Notes under the pieces: generated by a model
What the model was told of the DNA's origin: nothing
The model's database searches: none
The model's input: only the letters and a program-made list of their open reading frames with translations
Translations under genes and position numbers: made by a program
Shown: in pieces, positions 41,801 to 54,630 of the stretch
How the letters are laid out: every line of letters begins with the position of its first letter
Numbering within the stretch: position 1 is the stretch's first letter
NCBI GenBank assembly: GCA_003640385.1
Contig: RCAB01000262.1
Span: 24,666-88,665, forward strand
Direction of reading: 5' to 3'
From: Setaria digitata
Taxonomy: Eukaryota > Nematoda > Chromadorea > Rhabditida > Setariidae
DNA: 64,000 nucleotides

Positions 41801-44800
41801 TTGCGCTTATCAGATGTTACATCAAATTTCGTGAATTTTTTCATTAAAAGAAATTACAGCAAAATGTTTATATTAATTAGTTTATGTTCATTTCTGTGCA
41901 AATCATCAGGCTTGTAAACAATAATTAATCAAAGAAACAAGTAAACCGGAAACTAGAAAATAAATATAATTAACAAGTTTATTTATAAACTTCAATAATT
42001 TGTAAACAAGATGTTTTTATTTCTCCTTTTTTTTTTTTTTTTTTTGAAAAAACTGCCATAAAAAAAATGAATTTTTGTTCAAACACATGTTATTAGCATA
42101 TATTTTTCAATTTTTAGGTAAAAAAAAAAGTGGAAAATAAAAAACATTTGAAGAAATGTTTCAATATTTACTTCTAAATTAATAAATTTACCGAATAATT
42201 TGGCCAATATCATTGATGGTTTGTAGGAAAAAAAAATGAAAAAAAAAATAATAGTAATGATAAAGCCTAACGAGATGGAACAGCACATTTTCATTAATCT
42301 TTATATATTTTAATGTTTGAATCTAAATAGACTTGTTTTTTTTTTTTTTTTTTAAAAAAGACGTCATGTTTCGAAAATTTGATAAGTTGATCTTAAAATT
42401 TGAAATGAGCATGTTGAACTTTTCCTCTAAACTTTTCTCCTTCCTGCTCAATTTTTTGCTCCTCCTTCTATTTTCCTCAGTTTATTTCTTATCTTTTCTG
42501 AATTTTGGCTGCTATTAAATGGATTCTGTTTCAAATCAATAAATACAATCTTTTATCACTTATTTAAGATTGCAATTGATTATCATATATCTAGGATTAC
42601 GATTTATTGTTGTGCAATATTTTGTGTTATGATTGTGTCATTAGTTAGACTTAATTTATGATTAATGACCAAATTTTTATTTGGTATATAATTAATACAA
42701 TGATTTTTTTTTGGCAAAATTGATTGATCATACAAATGGCTTATTTTGTGGTGATTTTGCTAAATGCAATATAAAATTATGCGAATAATGAAGTTTTTGA
42801 TTGTCACATAATTAGTATAAAATTTTCTAAAAACTGATATGTATCTTACATAGAAACAACTGAAACTTGTAAAGATTGTTTGATTTCCACAGCAATTACT
42901 GAAGCCTGAAATGATAGCGTTTATTTGGTACCACTACTCTGCTAGTACAATTCTTTTTAACCAGACTTAGCTTAAGATAACCAGTGAGTGATTGAAAACC
43001 TGATGTTCTTTTGCAATTTATCTGATCACTTGAGATTAAAATCGTTATTTAAAACTTTAAAATATTATTTAATCATTAATCATTTAATCGCGCTGTAGAT
43101 CCCTTTTCATTGTTTCGAATTTGCTTTTCTTTTTTTTATCTTGTTTAAAAAATGGATTTTATCAGCTTAAAATAATTAGATTTGTTCTAATTATAGGGGT
43201 AAAGTCGCGAACTGAAATTTCAAAAATATTCAAGTTGCACATTTAAAATTGTTGCTAAATATTTGTTCTTGAAACAATTTTTATCAATTTACTTCTGAGC
43301 AGTCCTCAAGATATTTATAATTATTACCGCATATTAATATTTTACTTAACACAATGCTCTCTTTGCACTGTATTATTTGATCATTCTGAAAGATGCTTAT
43401 TTTATTCTTCCTTTTATCGTCAGTTGTTAATATTTCTAGATTTAATACAAAACTTTTTAAAAACTTTGAATTTTTGCAGATTTCCTCTCATCCATTAGTG
43501 ATTAATTTGCTTAAAAGCATTTCATTTTTTTTGAATAAAAAATAGCATTTACTAGTTAAATTGCAAGAAGTGTAATAATTTAAAGGAAAACTTTTGTGAA
43601 ACAAAATGAAGCAATTTTAAATAAAATGAAAGGTAAAAAAAGAAAGCCAAAATCATCGAGAAAAAAGAGAAAAGAAAAAACAAATGAAAAATTTATTTTA
43701 TTGCTGACTTATCCTTTTATCAGTAATCAAAATAAAAATATTAAAAGAAAATGTTCAGTCTTTCTTCGTATTTTCTCTTTTCTCATTTTTTATTTTTTTT
43801 TCTTAAAAAAAAAATTTCTCTTTTTCCTTTTTTTTTTTCTTTTTGTTGCAAATGTTTAAAACTGTTCTAATAATAATTAAGTGATAAATGTTGAAATTTA
43901 TTTGCAAAAAATTCAATTTTCTCTGTTTAATTACCTCCTTGTTGATTCTCATTTTCAAATGATTCATCACAGATGTGCCTTTTTTTTTGCTTTTTAATAT
44001 GAAGGAACTAATAAAAAGTTTTCAGTTATTTATTTTTCATATAGGAAAAAAACGCATTATTACTTTAAAATGATTCTTTGTTATTTTCCATATTTTAATT
44101 TGGAAAAATTGCTGTGCCGTTCAATCTAATAATCATTGTAATTCAGCGTACGGATATGTCTGAAAAGTTTCCACAAATTTTTCGGTTTTTCTTCGCTCTT
44201 CTGTTTTTTTTTTTTTTTTTTTTGTTCGTTTTCTTTTTTTAGGCAAAAACTGAAATAATTTTATTATTAAAACAACGGGAGACAAATAATTGGTATATAC
44301 AAATATTTATAGATATAAAAATATATGGGTAAGGGTTACCATTGGAATAAAATGAACAGTTTAGGAAAAAAATTTGCTATCTTCTAAATTTAGTCTTTCT
44401 TTTTTCTTTTTTCAAACTTTACTTCCTTCAAATCTTCCTTTTCCAATTATTTAATTGATATAATTTTAGAGAACTGTTGTAAATGTGGTGAAGGTATCAG
44501 TAATGATCGCCCAGGTTGTACAGCTCTCGGCGAAATGTTTCATGTGGCATGTTTCACCTGTAAGGAATGTAATAAGCAATTAGCCGGTGGTTCATTTTAT
44601 AATGTTGATGGGAAGCCACTTTGCGAAGATGATTATACGGTATGTTGCATATGCTCTTTTTGATTGAAATTTAAAAGCTATTTCAGCTTCTTCAATTAAG
44701 TGAACATAATTTGGGACAGATAATTATCAGAATTCTAATCTTTATTTTTATTTTTGTTCATTTTCTTTCCTAGTAAATGATATTTGAAACTCATTATTAT

Positions 44801-47800
44801 ATGAAAATTTGAAGTGATTTACAAATTTACTGAATTTACCTGCTCAATTATTGCATGAAATTAGTTATATTCTTAATCTGAAAAATTATGAATTCAAAGA
44901 TTTCGAAAATTTTAGCAAATTACCTTGAAAAGGGAGGTCATTAGAAAATTAAAACGACCCGCAAATAAACATTTTCATTCTTTAACTATTATTGCTTTTC
45001 ATGGAATTTTCAAATTATATTATCTATTCAAAATCACTGTAAAATTTAAACTAAAACCTTAGACAATATTGCTTTTTCTTTTTCCTCTTTACAATTATCA
45101 TTATCCTCAAAACAAATTTCTATTCTATTTTTTCTTTTTTATAAAAGTCATTTTGATTTTGTGCCAAATGTGATAGAATGTGGGCTTGATCAGAAAATTC
45201 ATTTACTGTTGTTGTTGTTCTGATTCAAAAATGATAATATGATAAAGAATAAGAAAAGAAAAATGATTTCTATGTCATGATGTATTTGAAATTGGATTAA
45301 AAAATTTGTTCAAATTGAAATTTATTTCCTAATATTAGTTAAAAATAAAAATTTCGTAGGAAAGGCAAATTGACATACAAAATTAATTAGATTGAAAAAT
45401 CAATCAGTCTTTTTTTTTTTAATGCTTCAACAATGTATTCATTGTTTGAAATTTTTATTATAATTTAAATTTACTTCTTTCTAACTTTTTTCTGAAATTG
45501 TTAAAGTTTTTTCAGAAATCATTAGAACAATGCAACAATTGCGGTAAGCCAATTACGGAAAAGTTATTACGTGCTACTGGTGGTACCTATCATCCAGACT
45601 GTTTCATATGTACAGAATGCAGAAAATGTCTTGATGGTGTACCGTTTACGGTTGATTCAACTAACAAAGTTCACTGTGTCACCTGTTTTCATGAGTAAGT
45701 TATTCGTAATATTTGTTAAATATTTGTCTGTCACTTTAAAAATTAAATATTTATGTTTAAATGTTTATATGTTTCTTTTATTTTGAAAAGGGAAAAATTT
45801 GTTTGAAAATAAAAAATTCACTTTTTTAAACAAAATTTATGGTCACCATTATAAAGGAAATATGAGAAATTATTTCACATTTTTAACAAAATTTTACAAG
45901 AAAAAAGGAAAGAAAACGAGAATATTAAGGCTTAATTTAGCAAAAAAAAAGTGCAAATTTTTCTATTCATTATGGAAATTTCACTTACGCTTTATTCCTA
46001 AATTTCCTCCCGCACCCTCTTTTTAAATTTTTAATCAAAATTTAATGAAGCGGGAAGTTTAAATTTATTTCCATTTAAAACGATGCTACCAAAAGAGAAA
46101 CAAAATAGAACAGCACTTAAAACGCTGAGTGGAAAAATTCACAATACTTAAATTTTATTTTATTTCATGCAATTTTTTTTTTTTTTTTTTCTGCTTACAT
46201 GTCGAAATAATCAAACTCAAAATGGTAACGTTCTTGAAAGTAACAAGAAGCTGATGTTAAAATTATTGGGTAAATGAATATTTTAGCAAATTGGAAACTA
46301 GTACGCATCGTCCTGAAATATAATTAAAATGTATAATGAACTTTTTGTTGATTCACCTAATCATGATATTTGCAAGTTCAGGTATGTTGGGAAAGTAGTA
46401 ATTAGGCAATTTAGACAGTTACACAAAGTATAATTATAATGTAATAAGTGAATATAAAAAAGTATAATTGTAATTTTAGTTTATTCGTGCATACTCTGAT
46501 CATTTGCTGCATTCTTAGCGATAAGATAGGTAATTAAGTTACTGGGTTGTTTCATATTCATGCAAAATTTGCAGTTAACAAAGAAATCTTAATATATTTG
46601 AGGAAAATTTAACTCTACCTAGTTCGTACATATTTTAGTTATTTTCTTATTCAATAACAAAAAAAAAAATAAAAGATAAAAAAATAAAATACGGATGGTA
46701 ATTAATGGAAAAAGTGTCTATTTCCGCATTAAAAATTTTTCAATTCTTTTCAAATAAATATTAAAAAAAAGATTGGATGAAATGTAAAAATTTTTCTTCA
46801 AGTGTTTTTATAATTTTAACGGTTTCAGCAGTTATTTTCAAAGTCTTTTTTATTGAGAAAAAAAAACTTTGTTTCATTTTTCTGGATTATGACATGCAAT
46901 TTTAATGACTTTTCTGACTGCAGTAGCAATAAATAATAAGTTAATGATCAGCACATATTGATAATGGAAGTTACCGGAAGCAAAATGTTTATTTATATAA
47001 ATTTTTTCCTTGCACCGAAAAAGTCCTCAAAAAAAAATTTTTTTTTTTCTTTTTAATTCTTTTAATTTTAACTTCTAGCTTTTTTCTTTTTTATTTTCAG
47101 AAGTGCTGATAAAGTTAGTGGTTAAAGTATAATTGTAATAAAATGAACAGTACCAGTGATAAAATACATTTTTTTTTAAGCAAATGCATTTTAAAAAAAA
47201 AGAAATTTTCTTTTTTTTTTTTGTTTCGCATAGCTTTTCTGTTGTTGCTTCTATGAAATGGAAGTCGAAGCAGTTTGTTCATCACTATTAAATTTGAAAT
47301 GACAAGATCAGTATGAAAAGAGTTGCAAAAAGTGTTCATAATTATTTTCATTCTCAACTCAGAAACAGAAAAAAGCAAAGAAAATTTTGAAAATAAATAG
47401 CAATTAATCAAATAAACTTATGTGATCGTAAAAAAAGAAACAGAATTCTTTCTAAAATTATTTTAAGAACTGTATGAAATCAAAGAAATAGTATTTGAGA
47501 AAGTGATAGGGAAGAAATTTTTTTGCTTTCTTTTGTGTGCAAAATAAACGCTTAAAAATTAATTAAAAAGTAGTGATTATATTGGTTTATCAGTAAAATA
47601 CAAAATTGCAGCTAAAATCAAAATTTTCCTAATACATTGTTGAAACTGTTTTGTGCGTGCTGAAATTACCGGTACATTAAAATAATTAAAAAATCATTAA
47701 GTGCAACTGTTGAGTAACATTTTTCTCTCAAAATAAAATTTCACGGTTGCGAATTTCATACAAAACGACTAGCACAGTTGGATTTCATATTTCAATAAAA

Positions 47801-48681
47801 TTTTGAGAATGCAGCATTCATGGGGTTCAAAAAATTTCATTTCTCATTTCTTTCATTAAAAATCTTTTCATTCGTTTCATTTTATTTTAGAATTTTGAAG
47901 AAAAAAAGTTTTAAATAGTTTAAACCAATTTGATGCAATTCAATTCAATTTTATATTCTAGGAGTTTATTTCTTATTTTATTTCTTCTTCACCCTTTCAT
48001 CCTTTTCTTTTTTGAAACTTTATTTTAGAAAAATAATTTTTATTTTAGAAAATTTGCTCCACGATGTGCTGTCTGTTCGAAACCAATTGTTCCCGAAGAA
48101 GGTCAGGAAGAATCAGTGCGTGTTGTTGCGATGGATAAAAGTTTCCATGTAAACTGCTATCGTTGCGAAGATTGTAACATGCAATTAAGTTCGAAAATTG
48201 AAGGACAAGGGTAAAATTTATGAGAAAAAAAGAAACAAAAAACTTAAAAAAAAAGTCTAGATGATAACATCTATGAATTTATTGAATTATGACGATTTTG
48301 CATTGATAAAATTCTACTTAGCCAACGATATCCTTAAATCTAATTCATAATACACACAAAGGAGAATAAGCAAACTTCTGGTAATTGATGCGATATCTGC
48401 TTATATTAAAGGAAGTAAATCCATTAGTAGAGAAAACAAGAATCTCAAAATAATGAAAATATTTTAATCTCAAATAAAATTCCAAGCAAAAAAAAAAAAA
48501 CTAAGAATAAAATAAAATAAAAGAAGAAATGTTATGAATTATTGGCATTTATTTAGCTTATTAGGAAATTCACATATTATTATTTAATTTCAATAATTAT
48601 AGATGCTATCCGTTGGATCAACATTTGTACTGCAAAAACTGTAATGGTAAACGATTGATTGCGTTATCGAAAGCGGCGTAA
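23855..48681 (+). CDS. zyx-1: zyxin-family protein, three LIM domains
   Basis: Thirteen exons (23855-23905, 24215-24284, 24530-24576, 25060-25227, 25507-25575, 27318-27430, 28259-28470, 28797-28888, 29088-29178, 44470-44639, 45516-45694, 48049-48210, 48603-48681) join in phase to give 500 residues. The N-terminus is MDAPPAPPPPPPPIQS, a proline run typical of Ena/VASP- or SH3-binding zyxins. A disordered Ser/Gln/Arg-rich region follows, then a short helical segment (QIDSLIRDMEWKL) just before the LIM domains. LIM1 starts at C307 (CCKC..HVACFTCKEC..CEDD), LIM2 at C367 (CNNC..HPDCFICTEC..CVTC) and LIM3 at C427 (CAVC..HVNCYRCEDC..CKNC); all zinc ligands are present. Known role: zyxins are mechanosensitive adaptors at adhesion sites, in worms at muscle dense bodies, and can enter the nucleus. 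The LIM half is certain. Exons 1-5 are less so because another frame is also open there, and zyx-1 could instead start at the ATG at 27375. Confidence 0.88.
24919..24969. other. near-perfect intronic hairpin
   Basis: In the zyx-1 intron 24577-25059, arms 24919-24941 (ctttcgagaattaccatta...) and 24947-24969 are reverse complements over 23 bases, with one C:A mismatch and one G:U wobble around a 5-base loop (gaaaa). It is shorter than a usual pre-miRNA. Confidence 0.7.
25685..25766 (+). other. possible alternative terminal exon of the zyx-1 locus
   Basis: After the acceptor GAACAG (ending 25684), the zyx-1 frame from exon 5 would read DSYQRSGYSR and stop at 25715-25717, making a 145-residue form without LIM domains. 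The other open frame would read on through DTPMRIVINDPDTPDNS and LKWLKNIL and stop at 25764-25766. No donor precedes the stops, so this can only be a terminal exon. A poly(A) signal follows at 25812. It is skipped in the full-length zyx-1 model. Confidence 0.4.
25812..25817 (+). terminator. candidate internal poly(A) signal
   Basis: AATAAA, 46 to 95 bases after the two possible stops of the alternative terminal exon. It would end a short transcript inside zyx-1 or, in the alternative reading, an upstream gene. Confidence 0.4.
25860..26110. repeat. ATT-type trinucleotide tract
   Basis: Dense ATT/TTA triplets with occasional TTG, running on to TTG/TTC repeats. It lies in the 1.7-kb intron between zyx-1 exons 5 and 6, just after the candidate alternative poly(A) site. 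The rest of that intron to 27317 shows nothing recognisable. Confidence 0.85.
32467..32509 (+). other. candidate alternative first exon (LIM-only zyxin)
   Basis: An ATG opens MSTEQEQQQSTILP, then one base (G) before a GTTGGT donor at 32510. This phase is exactly the one needed to join LIM1 exon 44470 (AG completes Glu), giving MSTEQEQQQSTILP-ENCCKCGEG and a protein of about 210 residues holding all three LIM domains. The block has more GC than its surroundings. The known C. elegans zyx-1 gene also makes a short LIM-containing isoform from an internal start. No promoter motif is clear, and the donor is only moderate. Confidence 0.5.
32765..33134. repeat. 29-bp minisatellite with inverted units
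   Basis: Core aaatgcacgtacaacag repeats forward at 32765, 32825, 32918, 32944, 32973, 33002, 33031 and 33091, with a degenerate copy at 33118. Four consecutive units have a strict 29-base period, with linkers of the form agataactatac. Two units (about 32847-32875 and 32884-32917) are inverted, so 32811-32845 and 32884-32917 form a near-perfect inverted repeat. A longer segment (32791-32846) recurs at 33056-33112. Minus-strand open frames here are just translated repeat. Confidence 0.9.
39508..39542. repeat. TA microsatellite with an N
   Basis: A TA tract containing one ambiguous base at 39533, in the long zyx-1 intron. Confidence 0.85.
41475..41803. repeat. 160-bp exact duplication flanking an N
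   Basis: 41475-41634 is repeated exactly at 41644-41803, with a single N at 41635 and eight bases between. Exact identity next to a single N points to two overlapping contig ends that were joined without merging. Confidence 0.9.
45695..48048. other. 2.4-kb intron between LIM2 and LIM3 exons
   Basis: AT-rich, with poly(T) runs near 46171-46190 and 47040. Nothing coding is seen. The flanking exons join in phase (GA|A). Confidence 0.75.
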
Positions 48682-48980
48682 AACAAACAAATAAACAAGT
48701 AAACAAACAATGCAAGAATTTGATAATGAAAACGCAGTTGAAAATATACGTTGATGGAAAAAGAAAAAAGAACAAAAACGCTTACAAAGAAAAGAAAATG
48801 AGAAATTAATTTTCTTTTCAAGAGAAATATTTATTATTTGATAATGATTAACATTACCTATAATAATTACCTTTTCATATTGTCGGATAAACAATATCAC
48901 TATCCTGCTGCTTGATTATCTGTTGCTAAATTGCTCTGCTTATATACTTCCACTTTGCTCCTTTTCAAATTTACGAAACA

Positions 48981-48986
48981 AATAAA
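48981..48986 (+). terminator. poly(A) signal, zyx-1
   Basis: AATAAA 300 bases after the zyx-1 stop codon. An earlier match at 48690 is only nine bases after the stop and is less likely. Confidence 0.5.
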
Positions 48987-51704
48987 TTTCTCGAATATTT
49001 TAGAATGAATGACTATGCCAATGAAATTATGATTGCAAAAGAATTTCGCAAGTGATTTCAAAGTCATATTATGGTATTCGAAACAGTTGCAAACTTTTTT
49101 CGATCCGTTTTAAATTTTGATTGAAAAAACAACTTAAACAGGAAAAAAATAAGGAATTTTATTATTATTAGTGAGTTACAATAGCAAAATAAAGCAAAAA
49201 AAAAAAAAAACAATATGCATGAAATTTCAAAATACACCGTGTAAATTTATTTTAATAATTATTCATTAAAAAGTGAATGGAGAAAAAGATATAAAAGATA
49301 TCTTTTCTCTCTTTTCCACAAAATATAAATTTCTGTTAAATTTTTTCAAATCCTCTCTACATGACATTTTAATTATTAGTGCTTTAAAATATTTTCAAAA
49401 ATTCGAAAAAAAAAAAATTCAACTTTCTACGAATTTTTTCTTTCTTCCTCCTGGCAAATGTATTGGTAAAATCTCGTCCTTTCTATCCACTGTTCATTTC
49501 ATTGGTTTTTTATTCATATTTTAGTTGTTTTGAACAAGATAATGTCAACAGTATTAAGATGTGAGGAAAGGAAAATTAAATTCCATTTGGCTGTTTTTTC
49601 ATATTTCTTGATCATAATATTGTGAACGGAAATGGAAAAATAAAATTATCTGGACAAATTTGGCCTTTTTATTCTTAAAAATTAAATTTATTTTAATCAT
49701 AATTAAATATACTGTGTCATTTCTTGCTTTTTAATGTTTTTTTTTTTTTTTTTTTTAAACGAACTGACCGTTCAGTATATCGAGCATTTATTGTACTTCT
49801 GCAAGCATTATATTATTGGCATTATCTTTTTTCTTTTATATATATATATACATTTTTAATTTTCGCAAGAACTATAAGCTGTAATAGGAAAATGAATTTT
49901 GAAATTATTTCTATCCATTTCAAAATATTTTTTCCTTATTAATCGAGAAGAGCTAAATATTTATCTTGCGCTTTGCTTCAAAACATAGTTATCAATTTGT
50001 TTGTTTAACAGTTAGATATTATTCAAATTCTCACCATTTTTTTTTTGCAGAGAATTAATGAAACTTTTATTGGAAACGACTCGAATGATAATTTAATAGC
50101 CTAATTATAAATTCAAAGACCGAAATATTACAAATATGCTACTGCTGATTGATTACGATCCTACAATCATTTTGATTTTGCTCTACTACGAAATTATGTG
50201 AAAATCGTTAAATGTGGCAGGAAAAAAGGGGAGAAACCGAACTTGAAAATATATGAAGAATTTCATGATTGAAATACATAGAAAAAGTTGATTAAATTCA
50301 ATAATATTGAACAGTTTTATGACTAAAGCAATTCAATTCAATAAGTAACTACTTACTTCTTTACATGAGAAGTGAGAAAAAAGAAAGCAATTGTTCATTA
50401 TTTTTCATTTTCTATAAATGCTTTTTTACTGTTACATTTCTCCCTTTATCTAATTGAAACGGCATAGAAGAAAAAATTTTGCAGTTAAAAACATGAACTA
50501 AACTGGATGATCAACTGAGAACTTCGAGGAAACATCATTGTATGTGAATTGTTATGAAGAATCAATATAGAACAGAATGATTGTATCATAACTTCCGTAA
50601 AATTTTATCAAAATTGTCCAAAGAAAAAAGAAGGATGGTACTATCATAATTATTTCGTAGTAATATGATATTATAAGAAACTCTAAAAAAAAAGGAAAGA
50701 AAAAGTAAAAAGATGACATTATCATAAGCACCCGTGACACTGTCGAAAATTACTTTGAAAACATATTTAGTGAAAAAAAATTTTTAACAAATTAATGAGA
50801 AAAAAAGATTGCTTATTATAAATATAAATAAAAACATGGTGTGATCACTAGTGGCTTTAGATTGTCAGAATTGACAAGTGATCCGGTTAGTAAAGTCGAG
50901 AAATATATTACTGGATTAGTTTTATTAAAAATTTCATGATTATTAAGCAATATATTATTGCTGAGATAATGCAATGGAATTTGTTAACTTAAAGTGATGA
51001 TTTAATAATTTCTTCTTACTAAATAAATTAGTAGCTCAAACGACAAGCAATTTTTAAAAGTGTGACAACATTTTTAGGAAAAATAGCAGTGAAGTAATAA
51101 TTCAACCAGAAATATTATCAGTGAAATTGGTATGAAAGAAATATATTTCAATAATTGATTTAAAATAAATTTTTTTTAACCTTACCTTCATAGATTTTTA
51201 ACAGCATGAAATTTGAGAATGCAAATATGCTATAAAAATTTGTCCATAAATGATGATATATTTTGACAAACTGATAAACTTAAACAGAATTATTATGTTG
51301 AATGACGAATTGTATGATTTTCCGAACTGTTAATTTTATCAGACATTTAAATAAAAAGCCTCATCTTTTTTTTTCATTTTTTTCTTTTTCATTCCAAATT
51401 GGTCATTTCTTAAAAAATTATCACATTTTGATTTATTTATAATTAAATTTTCTTATTCATGTGAAGAAAATCTGGGCACTTTTTCATTTTTGAAATGATA
51501 AAAACTTCTACTTCCTCTTCATCCACATAATTAAATGCAAATTGAAGTTATCAGTATCTAAAGGTGATAAATTATTTAGCTGCAAACTTTTTTCTGGATT
51601 CACTGCTTTTTGGTAAGTATTGGTTGGCATTTATCACACTTCGTTTATTGTAATTCAAAATTTTCGCACAGTTTTGAATTATTAACCATATATCGCCAAA
51701 CAAG

Positions 51705-51926
51705 ATGAGCAATAGTTCGCAATTAATGAAAAATGAGACCCAAAAAATAAAAAATTTTGACAAGCTAGGAAAAACTTCTCTTGATTGCTGATTTCATTCT
51801 GATAACGACTTTAGAAAACTTTTAGCCGTGTCTGGAAGCCTGGACATAATTGAACAGATCCGGAAGGATAATATAGTCGAAAATCCGTTAGCTAAAAATG
51901 CGATAGGCACTTTAGCTGGTGAAATA
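51705..51926 (+). pseudogene. exon-like block with an in-frame TGA
   Basis: From an ATG at 51705, one frame reads MSNSSQLMKNETQKIK and on to SLDC, meets TGA at 51789-51791, then stays open for 45 codons (ending GSLDIIEQIRKDNIVENP and LAKNAIGTLAGEI) to a strong GTAAGT donor at 51927. The second half also has its own acceptor (CTTTTAG before 51838), so it may be a normal exon and the first half chance. I do not recognise the peptide. It ends in phase 0, as needed by several exons of the gene at 54631, and could be an upstream exon of it. It may otherwise be a decayed exon or carry a sequencing error. Confidence 0.4.
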
Positions 51927-54630
51927 GTAAGTAGTGCTTGATCATTCTCAAAGACGGATTTATTTTAAGGAATTCAAGTTAATATGATGCTCACAGACAA
52001 ACATTTTTCTTCTTTACATTTAAATTTTTGTTTTTTGTTTTTGTTTTGGCTTTTCTAAATTCGTTTGAATATAAAGAAATGAATTTATTAAAAATGATAA
52101 GACTCTTAGTGTGCTAATTCTTGCTAATTACTATATTAATTATAATACTTTAGTGCCAAATATTATCAGCATCAGCACCATTACTACTTGCATTTTGGTA
52201 TAATTACAAATATATTAATGCAGCCATTATCATTACTGTTACCGTTATCACTACTGCTTTTTCATCATTAATTTCATGCTATTCATGAGAAGTAACACGT
52301 ATATAAATAATTAGGAGCAAAGCATTACTAATTTTCTGGATTCTACTCATAATCATTATTCCATTGTCTGAGAATCAGCATTCTGACCTGAAATATCCGG
52401 TAGCGAAGACATAGTTGAAATGGCTATTAACGCTTTTTCTTCCTCTCTCTTCTATCATTGTGTTTGTGTAATGAAAAAAATGGAGACTCTCTAATGACAG
52501 TATTGTCAGAAACCATTATTATCAATTGTATTTCATTTTTATCATTTAATTTGATCTATTCTTTTCTGCAATTATCATTTCTTTATCACTGCTAGAACCA
52601 CCTTTAGCTAGATTTCTTCGTTGCTAAAAACAAATTTCCCAGCATTATTAGCAAAAATGAGGTGTAATAGCTTGTCTTTCTTTCTTAAACTTCAGGCATA
52701 CATTTCACGAGTAAATTACCTATTAAATTACCCATCAATTAGGTGATTTGTTATACAAAAGTGGGTAAATAAAAGAATTACACTGTTTTCTTATATTTTT
52801 CGCATGAACAATCTTTGCCATTGCTTTTCGTTTTTAAAATTTCATTTATTTTCTCTTACAACAAACTTCATTTTTCTGTTGTTTTCCACTTTTAATTAAA
52901 TTAATATTTCATTATTTTTCTCTCTTTATAAGTATTTTTTGTTTTTTGCTCTTCTTTTTTAATGTAATGGATAGAGCATAGTTTTTGGTATTAGCAGAGT
53001 TGATAAGAAGTTGAAAAGGTATGAAAATATGGATAAGGAAAAAACAGACCATCATAAGTTTATTGTAAATTAAATGAAGAAATTATTTGGCTATTATTAC
53101 CTCACACTTTTAGCAGATTTCCATTTCCTGTCAGAAAAAAAATAAAAAAAAGTTTTTGCAGCTAAGCGTTTCGAAAAATGGATCGATGCAAAATGAAAAG
53201 CATTTGTAGAGAAATAAGCATGAAAAGAAGACTAGGCTAGCTAGCAACAAAACACAAATAGATGAAGACTAAAAATGATGCCAGTCTAGCTAGGCTTTCT
53301 CAAATTCCACACTCTTATCCATTCTCATTGAATCTTTTTAGCTACATGCTTCTGAACTCTTGGCTTATTTCTCGCCGCTCTCTCTCTTCCTTTATTTTCT
53401 CCTCTTGGTCAATATCTTCTTATTCTTCATTAGGATGAAAATTTCTCACTTATGCTTCCATCCTATCGACATATCTATTTGTATTTTGTATTTGTATATT
53501 TTCGCCTTTTTGTTGGATTTATATTTTAATTCTTTTCATGAATTTCTACAATCCATCAATAATTTTATATTTCATTTCGTAAATCTCATTTTAAGATTAC
53601 ATATTATTTTATTAATGATTTTATATTCTAGTCTACGAATTTCCCTCTACTTTAAAATCTTCTTTTCTTCGCTTTATTAGTAAATTATATTTCAATTCAC
53701 TTTTGGATTTCCATATAGTGTAATATTCTTTCATTTTTCAATATGCTTCAATTTTTTAATGAATCTTCTTACACTTTGGATCTATTTTTTGTTTTACCAA
53801 CAAATTTATATATATTTCTTTATCTTTTTTTATAAATTTTATATTGTTTTTATGAATTTCCATTTATTTTCGGATTATTTTCCCTTTTTATCAATGAATT
53901 TATATCCTAATTCGTCTATGAAATTCCTTATGCTTTAGTTAGGATTATTTCCCTTTTTTTCTCCTTGATTTCCATTTAAAATACAGTTTCATATAAATTC
54001 TCTCTTTCTCCTCCTTCCGCTTTTTTCTTTTGTCCCATTCAATAATTTTAAGCAAAAAAGAAAAAAATATGTTATAAAAGATGAAGCAAATTCTCTTGCT
54101 TTTAACGACTATTACTTTGATTTAACATTTTTCCTAAAATTCTATGGCCCCTTCTAATTCAGAGCATTTTTCTAATATCCGCTGAATTTTATTTTCTGGT
54201 TGAAACAAAATTGAATTTTAACAAATTCCAAGAATTTTATACGGTCATAGTAAGTCATCCTATTAACTTCAACCTTAAACACTTCTCTTGAGTTAATTTT
54301 TTCGATGATATTGAAATTACATATATTAGTTTTTCTTTCTTTCTCTCTTTTTTTTCTAAATTAATTATTAGTATTTTCTGCAAAAATTATGCCCTACTGT
54401 TATTTCATGATGAATTCTTACATGTTCCCCTTTTTCTTCCTTACATTCGCTCTTATCGCCTATAATTTGTGATACTTTCAATGGTTATTATTTGATTTAT
54501 TTAACAAATTTAACTATAAATTTTAACTTCCGGAATTTTCTCGAAATATTTTGCACTGTAATTTTCCAGATTTTAGTTGATAGTATAGTTATTTAGTGAC
54601 AACTTTTGATAGCAATTCAAACTTACGAGG

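Larger units (their letters stand above)
29179..44469. other. 15.3-kb intron of zyx-1
   Basis: Flanking exons join in phase (G|AG giving Glu), so this is one intron between the N-terminal region and LIM1. It contains a candidate alternative first exon (32467-32509), a 29-bp minisatellite with inverted units (32765-33134), an unmerged duplication with an N (41475-41803), a TA tract with an N at 39533, and otherwise AT-rich low-complexity DNA. I see no nested gene on either strand. Confidence 0.75.
48682..54630. other. intergenic region right of zyx-1
   Basis: Contains the zyx-1 3' UTR (best poly(A) signal at 48981) and 5.6 kb of AT-rich DNA. The one exon-like block is at 51705-51926. From about 53340 to 54500 the plus strand is strongly T-rich, giving spurious Phe/Leu-rich open frames. 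Confidence 0.55.

Noticed and set aside
53228..53306. CTAGCTAG-containing inverted repeat
   Set aside because: The pairing rests on a self-palindromic 8-mer with a mismatch. Too weak to call an element.
53360..53680. 106-codon plus-strand open frame
   Set aside because: It is Phe/Leu/Ile-rich translation of T-rich DNA, with no coding context.
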